DNA from: Berberis thunbergii
Taxonomy: Eukaryota > Streptophyta > Magnoliopsida > Ranunculales > Berberidaceae
Length of the DNA stretch: 64,000 nt
Assembly (NCBI GenBank): GCA_003290165.1
Contig: QNQO01000522.1
Location: 620,001 to 684,000, forward strand
Reading direction: 5' to 3'
Part shown: positions 22,983 to 34,324 of the stretch, one piece after another
Layout: every line of letters begins with the position of its first letter
Position numbering within the stretch: position 1 is the stretch's first letter
Position numbers and translations under genes: made by a program
Notes under the pieces: generated by a model
What the model was told of the DNA's origin: nothing
Seen by the model: the letters and a program-made list of their open reading frames with translations, nothing else
The model's database searches: none

Positions 22983-23597
22983 CTTGAGAGAGCGAGATAG
23001 AAAACTTTGAAGAACCTTTGAATCATATCGAATAACGAACAAGGGAGGGATGAGAAAGGGAGTTTGGCGCTCCTGGATTTTTGAATTTTTTGCAAAAGAG
23101 AAGAGAAATGTCTCTTACCTAGAGAGAGCTGTCATGATCAGAGACAAATAAGGAGAGAAATTTTGGGTAGAAAATGTGGCGGGAAGATCTGGCGCTAAAA
23201 GAATTCAATTTGAAATGAAGGGCAAGTTTGTAAATGGATATTGCTGTTTAAGTGGAACCAAATCAACCACGTGTCTTACGGTGATTGGTTCCTTTGAAAT
23301 TCTGTTAGAAATCTCAACTATAAAATGAGATGCAGAGTAGAAGAAGATATGTAGAATGTGAATTGTGATTGGGATCTGAGACCCAATAGCTCTAGGTTGT
23401 AATCCTTCTCTGGAGTTAGTAATACAATCATCTTCTGTTCTTCCATTTCTCTATTTGCATTCCCACATAGTCACCAACTATGACAAGAGCAAGAGAGAAA
23501 ACTTTGAAGAAGCTTTGAATCAGATCGAAGAACGAACAAGGGCGGGATAAGAAAGTGATTTTGGCGCTCTTGGTTTTTGAAACTTTTGCAAAAAACG
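22966..23597. repeat. Tandem duplication of the ubiquitin 5' leader exon, split by a solo LTR
   Basis: The block from GAGAAGAGAAATCTCTCTTA through ACTTTGAAGAA, GAACGAACAAGGG and TTTGGCGCTC to TTTTGCAAAA occurs at 22966-23100. It occurs again at 23099-23597, where the second copy is interrupted by the LTR at 23130-23485. Without the LTR the unit is about 135 bp. Confidence 0.88.
23130..23485. mobile_element. Solo LTR, 356 bp, TSD AGAGC
   Basis: It starts TGTCATGATCAG and ends CCAACTATGACA, so its ends are the inverted repeat TGTCAT/ATGACA. AGAGC lies directly outside both ends (23125-23129 and 23486-23490), a perfect 5 bp TSD. A TATAAAA box lies at about 23310, and a 3' part (GTTAGTAATACAATC) is typical of plant LTRs. 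No internal region remains, so recombination between two LTRs is the likely origin. Orientation by TATA box is plus. Confidence 0.9.
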
Positions 23598-23639
23598 ACC
23601 CATATCAATTAAAGTAACAAGGACTTGATGCAAAGACAC

Positions 23640-23793
23640 ATACACCATGCACGTCCTTGTTTTGATAAATATTCACATTCACGACTTGGCTAATGACGTT
23701 CACCCAACTTAAGACCTTAAAACATCTAACGAAGATGTGCACTTTAGGCACGTCCTCAATTTACGTCATTAAAAGCCTTATGTGTTGTAGTGC
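23640..23793. repeat. CACTA-like right terminus with GACGT motifs
   Basis: GCACGTCC, GACGTTCAC, GCACGTCC and TACGTCATT precede the end GTGTTGTAGTG at 23783-23793. The next base begins the minus-strand gypsy protease remnant's 3' flank. The 3 bp following are CCG; the matching TSD at the other end was not found. Confidence 0.6.
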
Positions 23794-24225
23794 CGGGTTG
23801 CTCTCGCAGATCGTTCAGCGGACTATAGAGGCGTTACATAGGTCTGAAGAGTAAACCTTGTAGAGGGGTGGATCTCCGCGCCGACTGAAGGTTGGGGTGA
23901 TGTGCTCTCGCTTGCCATGGCTTTTGCGACTCGCTGTGCGGAGGAGCTTATTGCTCCTGTACCGCTCGAAAACGATGTCTCTGTCATTGTTTGTTTTTGC
24001 ACTGGGTCGAGCTGTTCTACATGATGTAGCTAAATCTGGGAGCACTCTATTTGTTTCAGTGCGGCGTAGTGGCAGGCTCGTGCTGTAGGTTGGTCTCCAC
24101 GTATTGTTTCTTCAGAGTGGTTAGCAGTATACTTAACACACTGGTGAAGGGTAAAGACCACTGCTTTCATATGGTGGAGTCATGGTCTTCCCAAGATGAA
24201 ATTGTACGATGATGGTATGTCTACC
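23794..24225 (-). pseudogene. Old gypsy element A: aspartic protease 3' part, minus strand
   Basis: On the minus strand, starting at the insertion site, the frame reads PSSYNFILGRP and then a stop where Trp is expected. It continues through HQCVKYTANHSEETIRGDQ to about 23990. ILGRPWL, then an HQ-x-(V/I)-K-(Y/F) region, then (T/N)IxGDQ is the order seen at the end of the protease domain of plant Tat/Athila-like gypsy elements. The upstream half lies at 29751-29900, separated by the inserted chromovirus. The element stops at the CACTA-like end at 23793, and no reverse transcriptase follows. Confidence 0.85.
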
Positions 24226-24706
24226 TGATATGAATTGCTAACTTGAACATTAAGATGCAGAAAATACTGATTGTATATAGAGAGAACAATCACATAATTA
24301 TGTAAGATATTGTATACAGGTGATTCGAAATACCTAAAATCTCCACAGAGAAAATGCTCAGTACAATTCAATGTTTACATAATGCCCTTCCCCATCTACA
24401 CATCTCTCTTTATATATGAGTTCTACATTTGCAACAAACTCTTGCAGATTACAGATTGTCAACAACCTGCTAACCTAACTGAATGCCACCCTGCCCTTAC
24501 TGATTACAGACTATTATACTAATAGAACATTGACAGGCTTATTGACAGCAGAATAACTGACTGTCAACCATACTACTTTGACATTTTGTTGCTTCTTTAG
24601 CAATTTCTGATCTTTATTCTGAAACAAGCTTCTGGCCTTCATTGCTTACAACTCCTTGTTACGTCAGTGCCTTTGATACGTCCTGTAAACTGCTAAGGGT
24701 CTATCA
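24226..24706 (-). repeat. Chromovirus 3' LTR (481 bp)
   Basis: The plus-strand text starts TGATATGAATTGC and ends GGGTCTATCA. It matches 29219-29745 throughout. It is shorter than the other LTR because that copy carries an internal duplication of about 46 bp (TTCTGAAACAAGCTTCTGGC block). Confidence 0.96.
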
Positions 24707-24723
24707 ATTCCCTCCCCCAAACC
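24707..24723 (-). other. Chromovirus polypurine tract
   Basis: On the minus strand GGTTTGGGGGAGGGAAT lies directly before the 3' LTR start (TGATAGACC). It is the expected primer site for plus-strand DNA synthesis. Confidence 0.85.
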
Positions 24724-26189
24724 ACGCACCTTGTCCTCAAGGTGAAATTGAGGAAATTGATTTCGTAGCAACTCACAATCCTCCCAAGTTGCTTCAAATT
24801 TCGGTAAGCCTTTCCACTGTATTAACACTTCCTAAGGCAAATTGCTATTCAGCAATGGAGATCTGATATCCAACACTTTCTCTGGAACTACAATTAACTC
24901 TAAATCAGTGCTTAACTGGGGAGGAAGGTTTGAGGATGAAATGCCATCGCCTAAGGCTTTACGTAACTGGGAGACATGAAAAACAGGATGAATATGTGAA
25001 TCTATGGGCAGCGCCTATTTATAGGCTACCTAACCCACCCTGTGCACAATCTCATACGGACTGTAATACCGCGCAACCAATTTTTGATTGCCTCGTTTTA
25101 CCAGGGACTGTTGGCGATACGGTCTCAATTTAAAAAACACCATGTCACCCACCGAGAAAACAACTTCCCTCCTAGACAAATCGGCTTGTCTTTTCATCCT
25201 TTGTTGTGCTCGGAGTAAGTGCCTCTTCAAGTCATCCAAAGCAGCATCTCTGTCCAGTAACATTTGTTCCACAGATGACACCCTCGTACTCATTGAATCA
25301 ATTTTTAACAGTCTTGGAGGGTATCTGCCATAAAGAACATTAAAAGGAGAGCAACCAAGGGAAGAATGAGTGGTGGTATTGTACCAATATTCTGCCCACA
25401 TCGACCATTTCATCCACTGTTTGGGTTTGCTGGAAGCAAAACACCGCAAATAAGTCTCTAAACAACGGTTAACCACCTCGGACTGCCATCGGTTTGAGGG
25501 TGGTACGCGGTACTTTACTTGAGTACGGTCCCTTGCAAACGAAATATCTCCTTCCAAAACTGGCTGAGAAAAATTATGTCCCTGTCCGTAATAATCGAAA
25601 GAGGAACCCCATGAAGTCTTACCACTTCTTGAATGAAAGTCTTAGCTACTACCTCAGCAGTAAAAGGATGTCGAAGTGCTATGAAATGGTCGTACTTGCT
25701 CAAACGATCCACTACCACCAAAACTGTATCCACTCCATTTGATTTAGGCAACCCCTCCACAAAATCCATTGTAATTTCCTCCTATACCTGAGTGGGTAAA
25801 GGTATTGGCTGCAACAACCCAGCTGGGGGCGTTGCCATATATTTGTTTCTCTGACAAACTTCACATTCAGCTACTCGTCGAGCAATTTCAGATTTCATTC
25901 CCAACCAATATACTTCCCGTGCCATCCTTTGATATGTTTTAATTTCCCCAGAGTGAGCCCCAATAGGAGAGCTATGGAATTCCTCAAAGATGATAGGAAG
26001 AAAGGAAGAGGTTCGAGATAAAACTAACCAGTCTTTGTAAAAGAGGAGTCCCTGTCGCACTTCAAATCCCTTATAGGTCGTGTTATCAACCTGTAACGCA
26101 TCTCTGATTTGTCGAATATGTTCATCTGCTTCAAGCTCTTTTTTAACTTCTCCCAATCTCGCCACTAAGGCAATACTAGTGTCGAACAT
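24724..26189 (-). pseudogene. Chromovirus integrase with C-terminal chromodomain
   Basis: On the minus strand, from 26189: an N-terminal zinc region (H near EEFHSSPIGAHSG, then CEVCQRNK), the core domain starting [10 protein letters not shown] at 25769 with [11 protein letters not shown] and, past a frame change near 25540, a C-terminal region with YNTTTHSSLGCSPF and VGDMVFFKLRPY. It ends near 24870-24726 in a chromodomain-like block (LIQWKGLPKFEATWEDC, QFPQFHLEDKV). Integrase inserts the cDNA into chromosomes, and the chromodomain can steer insertion toward particular chromatin. Stops and shifts at about 25030, 25500 and 25780 make it inactive. Confidence 0.93.
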
Positions 26190-26192
26190 TCA

Positions 26193-27605
26193 AACTCTGG
26201 ATCTAATCGCACTCTAGATAAAATGCCAGCCGCAGTATTTGTTTTTCCCAGCTTGTATTGAATTTCTAAATTATAACACATAAGCTTGAGGATCCATTTT
26301 TTATAGTCAGCCCCAACAAGAATTTTAAGCTCTTCTGATCAGTGCGTACTATAAAATTTTTTCCAAGCAAATACGGTCTCCATTTTGCGATGGCGAACAC
26401 AATGGCTATTAACTCTTTTTCATAAACTGACTTTTGCCTCGCTTGTTGCCCCAACACCTGACTGAAATAAGCAATGGGTCGCTGATCCTGCATTAAGACG
26501 ACCCCAACCCATAACCCGACACATCGGCCTCTATTACAAATACCTTTGAAAAATTCGGCATAGCCAAAACTGGAACCTTTGTCATCTGTTGTTTCAAGGC
26601 TTGAAATGCTGCTTCAGCTTCCGAATTCCACCCAAAACTATTTTTCTTTAACAACGGAATCAGTGGCCATGCCACCGAGCTATACCCCTGAACAAATTTT
26701 CGATAATAACCTGTCAACCCTAGGAATCCTCTCAAATCAGTGACGTTCTTCGGCGTTGGCCAAGCAATCATAGCTAAAATTTTGGATTGGTCGACCGAGA
26801 CTCCTTGATTAGAAATTACATGCCCAAGGTATGCCAGCTCCTGTTTACCAAAATCGCATTTCTTCCTATTGGCGTACAGTTGATCCTTTCTAATAGTGAT
26901 ATCTCGGTTGCAAGATGCTCCAAATGTTCCTCTAACCTTGTACTGTAAATAAGAATATCATCAAAAAAATACTAGAACGTACTTAAGCAAATACGGCTTG
27001 AAAATCTCATTCATTAAGGCCTGAAATGTTGCCGGAACACTTGTTAGCCCGAACGGCATGACCAAAAACTCCTAATGACCTTCATGGGTGCGGAATGCGG
27101 TCTTGCTCTCATCGCCCTCCTTTCTTCGAATCTGATTATATCCGGATTTTAAATCCAACTTAGAGAACCAACTAGTCCCCATGTAACTCATCAAGCAACT
27201 CATAGATGACTGGTATAGGAAATTTATCAGGGATAGTTTCCTTATTTAAAGCCCGATAATCGACGCAAAACCGCCAACTCTCATCTTTCTTCTTTATTAA
27301 CAGTACCGAACTTGAGAACGAGCTTTTACTAGGTCGGATAATTCCTGAAGCCATCATCTCCTGAACCAATCTCTCGATCTCATCTTTCTGGAATTGTGGA
27401 TATCGGTAAGGCCTTACATTAACAGGAGGAACCCCTTCTCTCAGGCAGATAGCATGTTCATGCCCCCTTATTGGTGGTAACCCCGAATTGATACCAAACA
27501 CTTCCTGAAATTTCTCCAAAACCTTACCAATTTCTTCCCTGCCAACACTGTTATCTTCACCGGAATCATCTAATGTGCCCAATTCAATCAGTATCCCCTG
27601 TTTTT
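26193..27605 (-). pseudogene. Chromovirus reverse transcriptase and RNase H
   Basis: On the minus strand from 27600: the RT start with [20 protein letters not shown] and FCVDYRALN, a stop at HGD near 27172, then about 27080-26950 a [16 protein letters not shown] region and the FDDIL catalytic block. One extra T in a T-run shifts the frame within that block. At 26771 the connection continues with GFLGLTGYYRKFVQGYSS, then the RNase H domain (VIEADVSGYGLG, PIAYFSQVLG, YEKELIAIVFAI, FIVRTDQKSLKFLL). A frame break lies at 26493. Together these copied the RNA genome into DNA. Confidence 0.93.
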
Positions 27606-28250
27606 CCTGACAAATAGACTTCCACATCGCTCCTAAGGACACCAAGGATCTCCCCATGTTGGATCTCCTCTTAGAGTTTTGGTGACTCCTCCAATTTCGA
27701 ACCTCATGATCTGGGACTTCCAATTTGTGTGAGTTACCCCCAGCGTTGCTAGCCACTTAATTCCCAGAATAACATCTGAGCTTCCCAGATTCAAGGGTAA
27801 AAATTCCTCCTCGACCACGATTTCTGGAAGTTTCAGCGTCACCGACTTACACACTCCTTGTCCCTTCACTGTTTTCCAGTCCCCATAGTCACCCCATAAG
27901 AACCGGTCGGGGTTATCTTCAGCCCAAGCTTCTCCACTAAGCTATTGGTAATAAAATTGTGTGTTGCCCCACTATCCACCAGGACTACCACTTCTTGATC
28001 CTCGATCTTTCCTTTGAGCCGCAAAGTTTTGGGTGTCATCCAACCCACCACTGAATTCAGGGAGATCTCCACTCTCCCATCTACCTTAGCTGCTTCCAAT
28101 TCAACCTCATGGTCGTCATCGTTCCCGCCATCTTCTTCCTCCAAGATCTCCTCATCTTGAGAGATCAATACGTTGAGTTCCTTCCTCTTACATCGATGAC
28201 CTGGCCCAAATTTTTCATCGCATAGAAAGCACAAACCCTTCTCTCATTTC
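27606..28250 (-). pseudogene. Chromovirus CCHC zinc knuckle and aspartic protease
   Basis: On the minus strand at 28234 the sequence begins MCFLCDEKFGPGHRCKRKEL, a CCHC knuckle of the gag C-terminus. It is followed by an acidic linker and the protease active-site motif VVVLVDSGATHNFI (DSGA). It ends with [16 protein letters not shown] frame break lies near 27868. The protease cuts the element's polyprotein. Confidence 0.92.
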
Positions 28251-29190
28251 TGCCTTAATTCCTCTTCACTGAGCCTTCGAAAACCCCCTCTTCCCAAAGC
28301 CGTTTCTCCTCTTCTTGCGATGGAATCGCCTTCTGTTGGCGATCGCTTCCCTGCTTCAATCGATTTGGGTTTTCTTTAACCCTAAATCTTCCTGAAAATG
28401 GGCTTGGGCCCGATCCAAACCCTCCCCTGTTTAAACCCAACATCTGGTGTTTTTCCTCTATGCGTTGGGCTAAAATCATAGCCCGGTCCAACGTTTGTGG
28501 TTCCATAATCCGGATTTCAGCTTTGATTTGTGGCTTCAACCCATTGACAAATTTGCTCAAGTAAATCTCCTCAGACAACTGATTTAACGGAGATGCGAGG
28601 GTAATGAATTTGCGTCGATAATCATTTACACTTCCTTCTTATTTGAGTGCTAAAAATTGCTCGTATAATGTTCCATCGGCTGTTGTTCGGAATTGTAAAG
28701 CAATCTTTTTAATTCCTCCCATAACAAGATCGGTCTCCGTTTATGTTCCCATTGATACCAAATCAATGCATCCCCTTCAAACCCAATTACCGCAGCCTCC
28801 AACATCTCTTCATTAGTGTATTGTTGTAATTGGAAGAAACGCTCCGCTTTCAAGATCCAACCATCCAGAAGAATCCCATCAAAAACTGGCATTTCCAATC
28901 TTCTAAATCTGTTTTCAGGTCTGTGGCCATGAGCACCACCCCTTTCTTCCATCATGGTTGCTTTAGGTCTTAAAATCATACCTTCGGTTTCCTTGGGATG
29001 ATCCGACGAACGAGCCATCTTTGAAGATTCCTCGTACAACTTTGTTAAATGCTTTAATTTCTGCACAATAGTATTAAGATCTCCCCTGATCGAAACATTT
29101 TCCTGCTGCGCTGTTTCAACCAATCCTTCTAACAATTCAAATCCTGCTGTCACATTGGCAGTGTTTACCTAATTTACTGATTTCCCTGTC
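28251..29190 (-). pseudogene. Chromovirus gag (retrotrans_gag domain)
   Basis: On the minus strand, from an ATG just after the primer-binding site, the frame has an early stop and then runs from 29153. The capsid-like retrotrans_gag block includes MPVFDGILLDGWILKAERFF, AVIGFEGDALIWYQW and, after a frame change near 28650, ITLASPLNQLSEEIYLSKFV and NGLKPQIKAEIRIM. It forms the virus-like particle that packages element RNA in the cytoplasm. It is not intact. Confidence 0.92.
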
Positions 29191-29203
29191 ATCCCAGATC
29201 AAT

Positions 29204-29215
29204 GCTCTGATACCA
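29204..29215 (-). other. Chromovirus primer-binding site, initiator tRNA-Met type
   Basis: On the minus strand TGGTATCAGAGC lies three bases after the 5' LTR end. It is complementary to the 3' end of plant initiator tRNA-Met and fixes the element's direction as minus. Confidence 0.93.
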
Positions 29216-29218
29216 ATT

Positions 29219-29745
29219 TGATATGAATTGCTAACTTGAACATTAAGATGCAGAAAATATTGACTGTTTATAGAGAGAACAATCACATATTATGTAAGTT
29301 ATTGTATACAGGTGATTCGAGATACCTGAAATCTCCAGAGAGCAAATGCTCAGTACAATTCAATGTTTACATACTGAATGCCCTTTCCCATCTACACATC
29401 TCTCTTTATATATGAGTTCTACATTTGTAACAAACTCTTGCAGATTACAGACTGTCAACAACCTGCTAACTTAACTGAATGCCAACCTGCCCTTACTTAT
29501 TACAGACTATTATACTAACATAACATTGACAGGCTTATTGACAGCAGAATAACTGATTGTCAACCATACTACTTTGACATTTTGTTGCTCCTTTAGCAAT
29601 TCCTGATCTTTATTCTGAAACAAGCTTCTGGCCTTCATTGCTTACAACTCTTTATTCTAAAACAAGCTTCTGGCCTTCATTGCTTACAACTCCTTGCTCA
29701 CGTTTGCACCTTTGATACGTCCTGTAAACTGCTGAGGGTCTATCA
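29219..29745 (-). repeat. Chromovirus 5' LTR (527 bp)
   Basis: It matches 24226-24706 with scattered substitutions. An internal tandem duplication near 29610-29690 of the AAACAAGCTTCTGGCCTTCA block accounts for the extra length. The TTTATATATGAG stretch near 29405 may hold core promoter signals. Confidence 0.96.
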
Positions 29746-29750
29746 CTACC

Positions 29751-31010
29751 ATCATGAAGTCCAGAAATAGGACCTTCCTGAGTTGCAGCTCTCCTGCTAC
29801 CGTAGCTAACCTTATCTTTTCAATGGGGAAGCATTTTTCCCCACTGAATCGGATCAGCGGGTGTTCTGAAGATGTCAGGTTTTCCTCCTTGAGGTCCATG
29901 CTGCGGAATGCGATGTAGATTAGAACGTTAAGTGAACTTCATGTTTCAACCAGAGCTCTCTTTACTTCCCACCTTGCTATGGAGACCAAGATGACTAAGG
30001 TGTGGTTATGTGGGGCTTGGACTCCTTCGAGGTATTTGTCCGTAAAGTTCAAGGTGGGAATAGGGCTCCGGACCCTTTAGTGGCAGATGTACTTGTCCTC
30101 ATCCCCGGATTGTGTCCGCATATACAGTAGTGTCCGCTTGCGGGATATGTATGACTGACCTTCATTTAGTTCGACTCCATGAAGGACTATATTATCCCTG
30201 GAGTTTCCTTCTCTATTTCTTTAATTGACTCCCCCCATATTTTGTTTGTTCTGTTAGCTTCCAAGACTGCAGGAACTCTTTCAGTTTGCCTCTACGGATC
30301 CAGCACTCAATTTCGTACCTCAGATTCTTGCAGTCATTGATGTTGTAGCCACCTTCCTTGTGGTATGCGCAATACTTGTCGTTGTCACGGTTGGTGAGGT
30401 ATCCGCGTGTCTTAGGGGGCCACTTCAGTTCCTCCCAGCTTTTCATTGATTTTAGTACGTCCGACAAGTTAGCAAATAGGGGTCTTACCGCTTTGGATCC
30501 AACGTAATTGGACGATTTCTCCGACCTGAACCGACCAGGGTCCAGCCTGTTATCACCGAGTTTCCTCTTGCTTCGTTCCTCATCCCCGCGTCTATTTCCC
30601 TCCTTCTTGCCCCTGGGCGCGGAGGGCCTCCTCTCGCCTTCGGTTTGCCTCTTTATAGTCCTCAACTTTTCCAGGGTGATGTGTATTTTCAGGGAGAGTA
30701 TGTTGTGCGGACCTTTTCGGAAACATTGGCTTCCGACAAAACAAGTTAGGAATTCCTTTGCCAGCGTTTTGAAGGAGTCGATGGACTTCGAAGGAAGGTT
30801 GTAGAATCACGACAGTGTTGAGCTTTTCAGACTAGTGGGAAAGGTCCTGCACATGAAGGAATGATCTTTTTTTAAGGGCCATTACGTGCTGGTAATGGCG
30901 CAGGTGGTCGAAGGGATCGATGGTTCCGTTGTAGGAATTGAGCTTCGGAGGAGTGACCTTTCTCGGTAGGGCCTCGTTCATGATCCGATCTACAAGTGGT
31001 GGGACGGAGA
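29751..31010 (-). pseudogene. Old gypsy element A: gag and protease 5' part, minus strand
   Basis: On the minus strand, gag begins near 31010 with a VDRIMNEALPRKV block and SYNGTIDPFDHLRHY, a hallmark of plant Tat/Athila-type gag. It then has a stop and deletions. The C-terminal zinc region at 30330 reads CAYHKEGGYNINDCKNLRYE and LIxxGKLKEFL-like sequence. The protease start follows at 29900 (EHPLIRFSGEKCF, VLFLDFMMV) and is cut by the chromovirus insertion at 29750. The rest of the protease is at 23990-24225. Several stops make it inactive. It starts within a few hundred bases of the LTR at 31.1-31.8 kb. Confidence 0.88.
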
Positions 31011-31109
31011 GGCGGTATAGTACGTTCAGGTCATGCGCCCCTTTGTAGAGGGATTCCCCGGGTCGAGCCTCTTTGTCCTGGTGTTGAACTCAGTGTTAGC
31101 CACGCAACC

Positions 31110-31800
31110 TCCTTTAATCCAATAAGAACTGACGGGTGCTTGGCTTTCCTGTGCTTGTTCCCTGCTTTGACCCGGTTTCTACTGACCTATACAAGTAGCA
31201 CATGTGAGCCACGAACCACCATTGTGGTAGCTGATGGCACTCCGATGCTAAAGTCGGAGAGAGATATGAGGAAGGTGTAATATTGTAACAGAGAATTTGT
31301 AATGTACCTTAACTTATCAACCTCATATCTTATATATAGTACAATGAGTCCTAGTTCTACCAGGCCATCGTAGGCGTAGTTTAGGAATGAGATCTTCCTG
31401 GAGATCCTTTTCTAATTAGGAGTCGTGTTGTAGGAGGGAAGTTCCATATTAGCCTTGTGCTCCTAAATACACGAAAAATAGTTCCCAATGTGAGAGCAGT
31501 CTGTATAAATAAAATTCCTTGTGTGAAATGTACTCTGGCATTTGTTCTTTAGTTGGAAGTGAAAAACAACTGTAGTTTCCCATTCAAAGCTGATTCTTGA
31601 GATATTTTCCTTAGTAGGGCTTACGGGTATTGAGAATAGTTGTGAGACGTGTGGGCCTAGCATGCTATGAGAGTTCAGGTCCGCCTACCGAACCGTATTG
31701 AGCGAGCTTAGTACCACTTGGGCATATTTAGTATTAGGCTGATGTTGGGGCACGTATTTCCTCAAAATCATCATGACACGTGTATGGCTTAGAGGGTTGA
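31110..31800 (-). repeat. Gypsy element A 5' LTR / leader, minus strand
   Basis: Similarity to 1500-1975 covers about 31150-31610. On the minus strand a TATATATAAG box (near 31330) is followed by a U5-like block with GACTTTAGCATCGGAGTGCC, a motif shared by plant Tat-type LTRs (compare 63786-63810 here). Similarity to L1 endonuclease begins again at about 31810, so the LTR's outer end lies near 31800. The exact terminal bases and TSD were not resolved. Confidence 0.65.
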
Positions 31801-31804
31801 TCAT

Positions 31805-32960
31805 TTTTATTTATCAACTTCCATACACTACTATGATCATTGCTGCAAACCCATGCTGCCATACTGCTTTGACAAAGACTGCTTGGGGCGTTTTTGACAT
31901 AACTGTTACTTGAACTTCCCTAGGATCCCAACCAACCCAAATTCTACCCACTGCATTTGCTTCCTGATTGTCAACCCAACACTAATCGTTTATAAGAAAT
32001 TTCTCTATAGAATCTTTCTTGTTATGTTTCACCTTTGTTTCAACTAAACCCATAATGCGCACTTTCTATTTCCTAGCTAGTTCTCTGACTTCCCTCTACT
32101 TTATTGGGTCATTTAAACCCCTAATGTTCCAGCTTGTGATCTTAATCATTGGGTAACCTTGTTATAAAGGGACTGCTTGATCCTTGCATTAGTAGTTGTT
32201 GGCTTTTCCTTCCCCTACATCTCGCCCCTAGATTCCTTCTTCCTATGTTTCTCCTTGTGTGTAATATTAGTTCTATTATTGACATGTGCCTTATGCCCTT
32301 GCTTGGCCTGAATATGGCTACAATCTGGTAGAGTGCCCCTTGCTTCTGATGTATCAGAAACAAAGGTTATGGTGTTGTTTTTTGGCATCTCAGTCTCCCT
32401 ACTAGGCGCAATCCTTGGCTCTTGCGTGTCATTATTGTTTTCCTCTAGTTCAGCCTCTGTGCTCACCTTCTCTGGTATCTCAGTCCTAGGTGATAGTAGT
32501 TCACCCACTTTTTGATCTGAATTTGTTTGGGTACTGCTGCTAGGTATCTTATTCCTGAATGTGTGTTGTTTCTTTGGAATCTGCCATCCTTCCTCCACCT
32601 CTGGTTGTTGATTGTTGTTTGTGTTTCTTACTTCCTTGTACACTTTGAATTCAGTTCTCTTGGTTGACTGTTTGATGCATCTCTCCGAGCTATGTCCAAA
32701 CACTTTGAATTCAATACCTTTGGGGTTCCAGAATAGCAAAGGTATGTTCTTCAAGCATATCCATATAGGAATAGTATTCAGAGCTGCCACATCATCTTCA
32801 AGGAAAGGCCTCCATGTCTAACAATAAACAGTCTACTGGCAACATGTAAGGATCCAATCTCCAAAAGTTTTTCCCTATCTTCCTCATCTTTTGTTCCCTA
32901 CCTATTCAAGTGTTATTCCACCTTTTGAAAAAAAACGCTTATACAGACAACGTCTTTTGT
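31805..32960 (-). pseudogene. L1 LINE fragment: ORF1 end and endonuclease start, minus strand
   Basis: On the minus strand, about 32900-32700 gives a DUF4283-like ORF1 block (LHVASRLFIVRHGG, LNTIPIWICLKNIPLLFWNP). A zinc-knuckle remnant follows (KVFGHSSERC) and a Lys/Glu/Asn-rich linker to about 32220. The apurinic endonuclease domain begins near 32140 (RGLNDPIK, then REVRELARK, IMGLVETKVK, IWVGWDP) and stops near 31810. ORF1 binds element RNA and the endonuclease nicks target DNA. Several stops and a missing piece within DUF4283 show decay. It is cut by the LTR of gypsy element A. Confidence 0.85.
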
Positions 32961-33365
32961 CGGAACGAGGATAGAAAATTGGACAATGATGGAATCGGGT
33001 AATCTACTAATTTTATCAATGTTTTTTACTACGTCAAATTTCATCCTGACAAACCAAAGGCATTCATGCATCAAAATCCGGATGTGTAACAGATTACAAT
33101 TTGAAATTTGATATTTAAAATTTCAAATACAATGAATAAGAGCTAAAACCTAAATTTTAATGAGTGAGTGATTTGAACAATCTAATGAAAGCAACAATGT
33201 TTCAACATCTTAAAACACAAGAAATTGCAAACAATTGAAGTTTGTGAAATTTAATTTAGCCAGAGATAATGAAAAGGAGGAGAAAGAGAGTACCTGTTTT
33301 TGCTGCTTGGCTCCATTCGGGTTAGAATGAGACACCTTTACTTGAGCAGTCGCCAATGCCAAACA
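32961..33365. other. No gene assigned; one exon-like stretch on the minus strand
   Basis: The sequence is AT-rich. On the minus strand 33373-33292 reads ALATAQVKVSHSNPNGAKQQ and ends in CAG/GTACTCTC, a plausible exon end and donor. It is too short to identify. The nonautonomous hAT at 33374 is inserted in it, and downstream sequence resumes at 34325. Confidence 0.3.
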
Positions 33366-33373
33366 CAAATTAG

Positions 33374-34316
33374 TAGGGGTGGGCACGGGATGGGATGGCA
33401 CGAGATATACCCATCCCTATCCCATCCCGTTCATACGAGATCGGGACGGGACGGGATCAGCGTGCTGCCTGTGACTGCTGTGAAGATTATCATCATATAA
33501 GAGTATGAAAACTAATTTTATTATAATTAAATATAGATGTGGCATGCAAATGTAAGGGTAGCCACTAAATCCCTTAACAATGAAGTCGAGTGGGCTGACT
33601 TTTAGAAAATGACATGATAAATGAGACCCATTAAGAGTATTGTGTCGTTGCGATGGCCTCCCAATTGATTTTACAATTTCATTACTGTGGGAAACAAAAT
33701 TCATGGTTCCTTGACAAAATGACATTTCATCTTTTGTTAGGGAAGAAATATAGACCTATTGGTGATGCTCTAACATATTCATAATGGTTTACCATCAATA
33801 CATATATCGTAATTAAAAAAAAATTATTTTTACAGCCTGGGGCATTTCAAATTCTTGGCTCCGCCCCTGAATGTTCCCTTCTGAATATGTATTACTCAGT
33901 TAATTGTTATTTTTCATCTTCACCTGGGTATTATCAATATTTGGAAGTTAAATATTGTGAGCCACTTTTATTGGGAATCCAAACAACAGTCTGCTATCTT
34001 TCTCTTACTTAATAAATATTTATTTCTTGAAGTAACATTTCTGTTACAACTGCAAACACCATGAGTTTCTGTCAGTCATCTGTAAGTTTATATGAACAAA
34101 ATAAATAAATAAATAAAAATATTAAGAATAAATATTAAAAAATTAGCTCGGGAAGGGACGAGATTGAAAATCTTCACCCGTCCCATCCCATCCCATCCCA
34201 TTCCAGATCGGGACGGGACGGGATTGGGATTGGGATTAAATTATTCAATCCCATTAAGACCGAAAAAAATCGGGACGAGACGGGATCGGGATCGCGGGAT
34301 GGGATGCCCACCCCTA
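33374..34316. mobile_element. Nonautonomous hAT element, family copy 3 (TSD CAAATTAG)
   Basis: The ends are TAGGGGTGGGCACGGGATGG and GATGCCCACCCCTA, flanked on both sides by CAAATTAG (33366-33373 and 34317-34324). The terminal 12 bp are perfect inverted repeats (TAGGGGTGGGCA). Subterminal GGGACGGGA and ATCCCATCCC motifs match copies 1 and 2. The interior is AT-rich and non-coding. Confidence 0.97.
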
Positions 34317-34324
34317 CAAATTAG

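Larger units (their letters stand above)
24226..29745 (-). mobile_element. Ty3/gypsy chromovirus, minus strand, with LTRs and TSD CTACC
   Basis: This is a complete-length element of 5520 bp between identical 5 bp TSDs (24221-24225 and 29746-29750, CTACC). The LTRs start TGATA and end TATCA. On the minus strand the order is 5' LTR, tRNA-Met-type primer-binding site, gag, protease, reverse transcriptase, RNase H, integrase, chromodomain, polypurine tract, 3' LTR. This is standard chromovirus order. The polyprotein is broken by several frameshifts and stops, so the copy is not autonomous now. It is inserted in the protease gene of gypsy element A. Confidence 0.97.
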
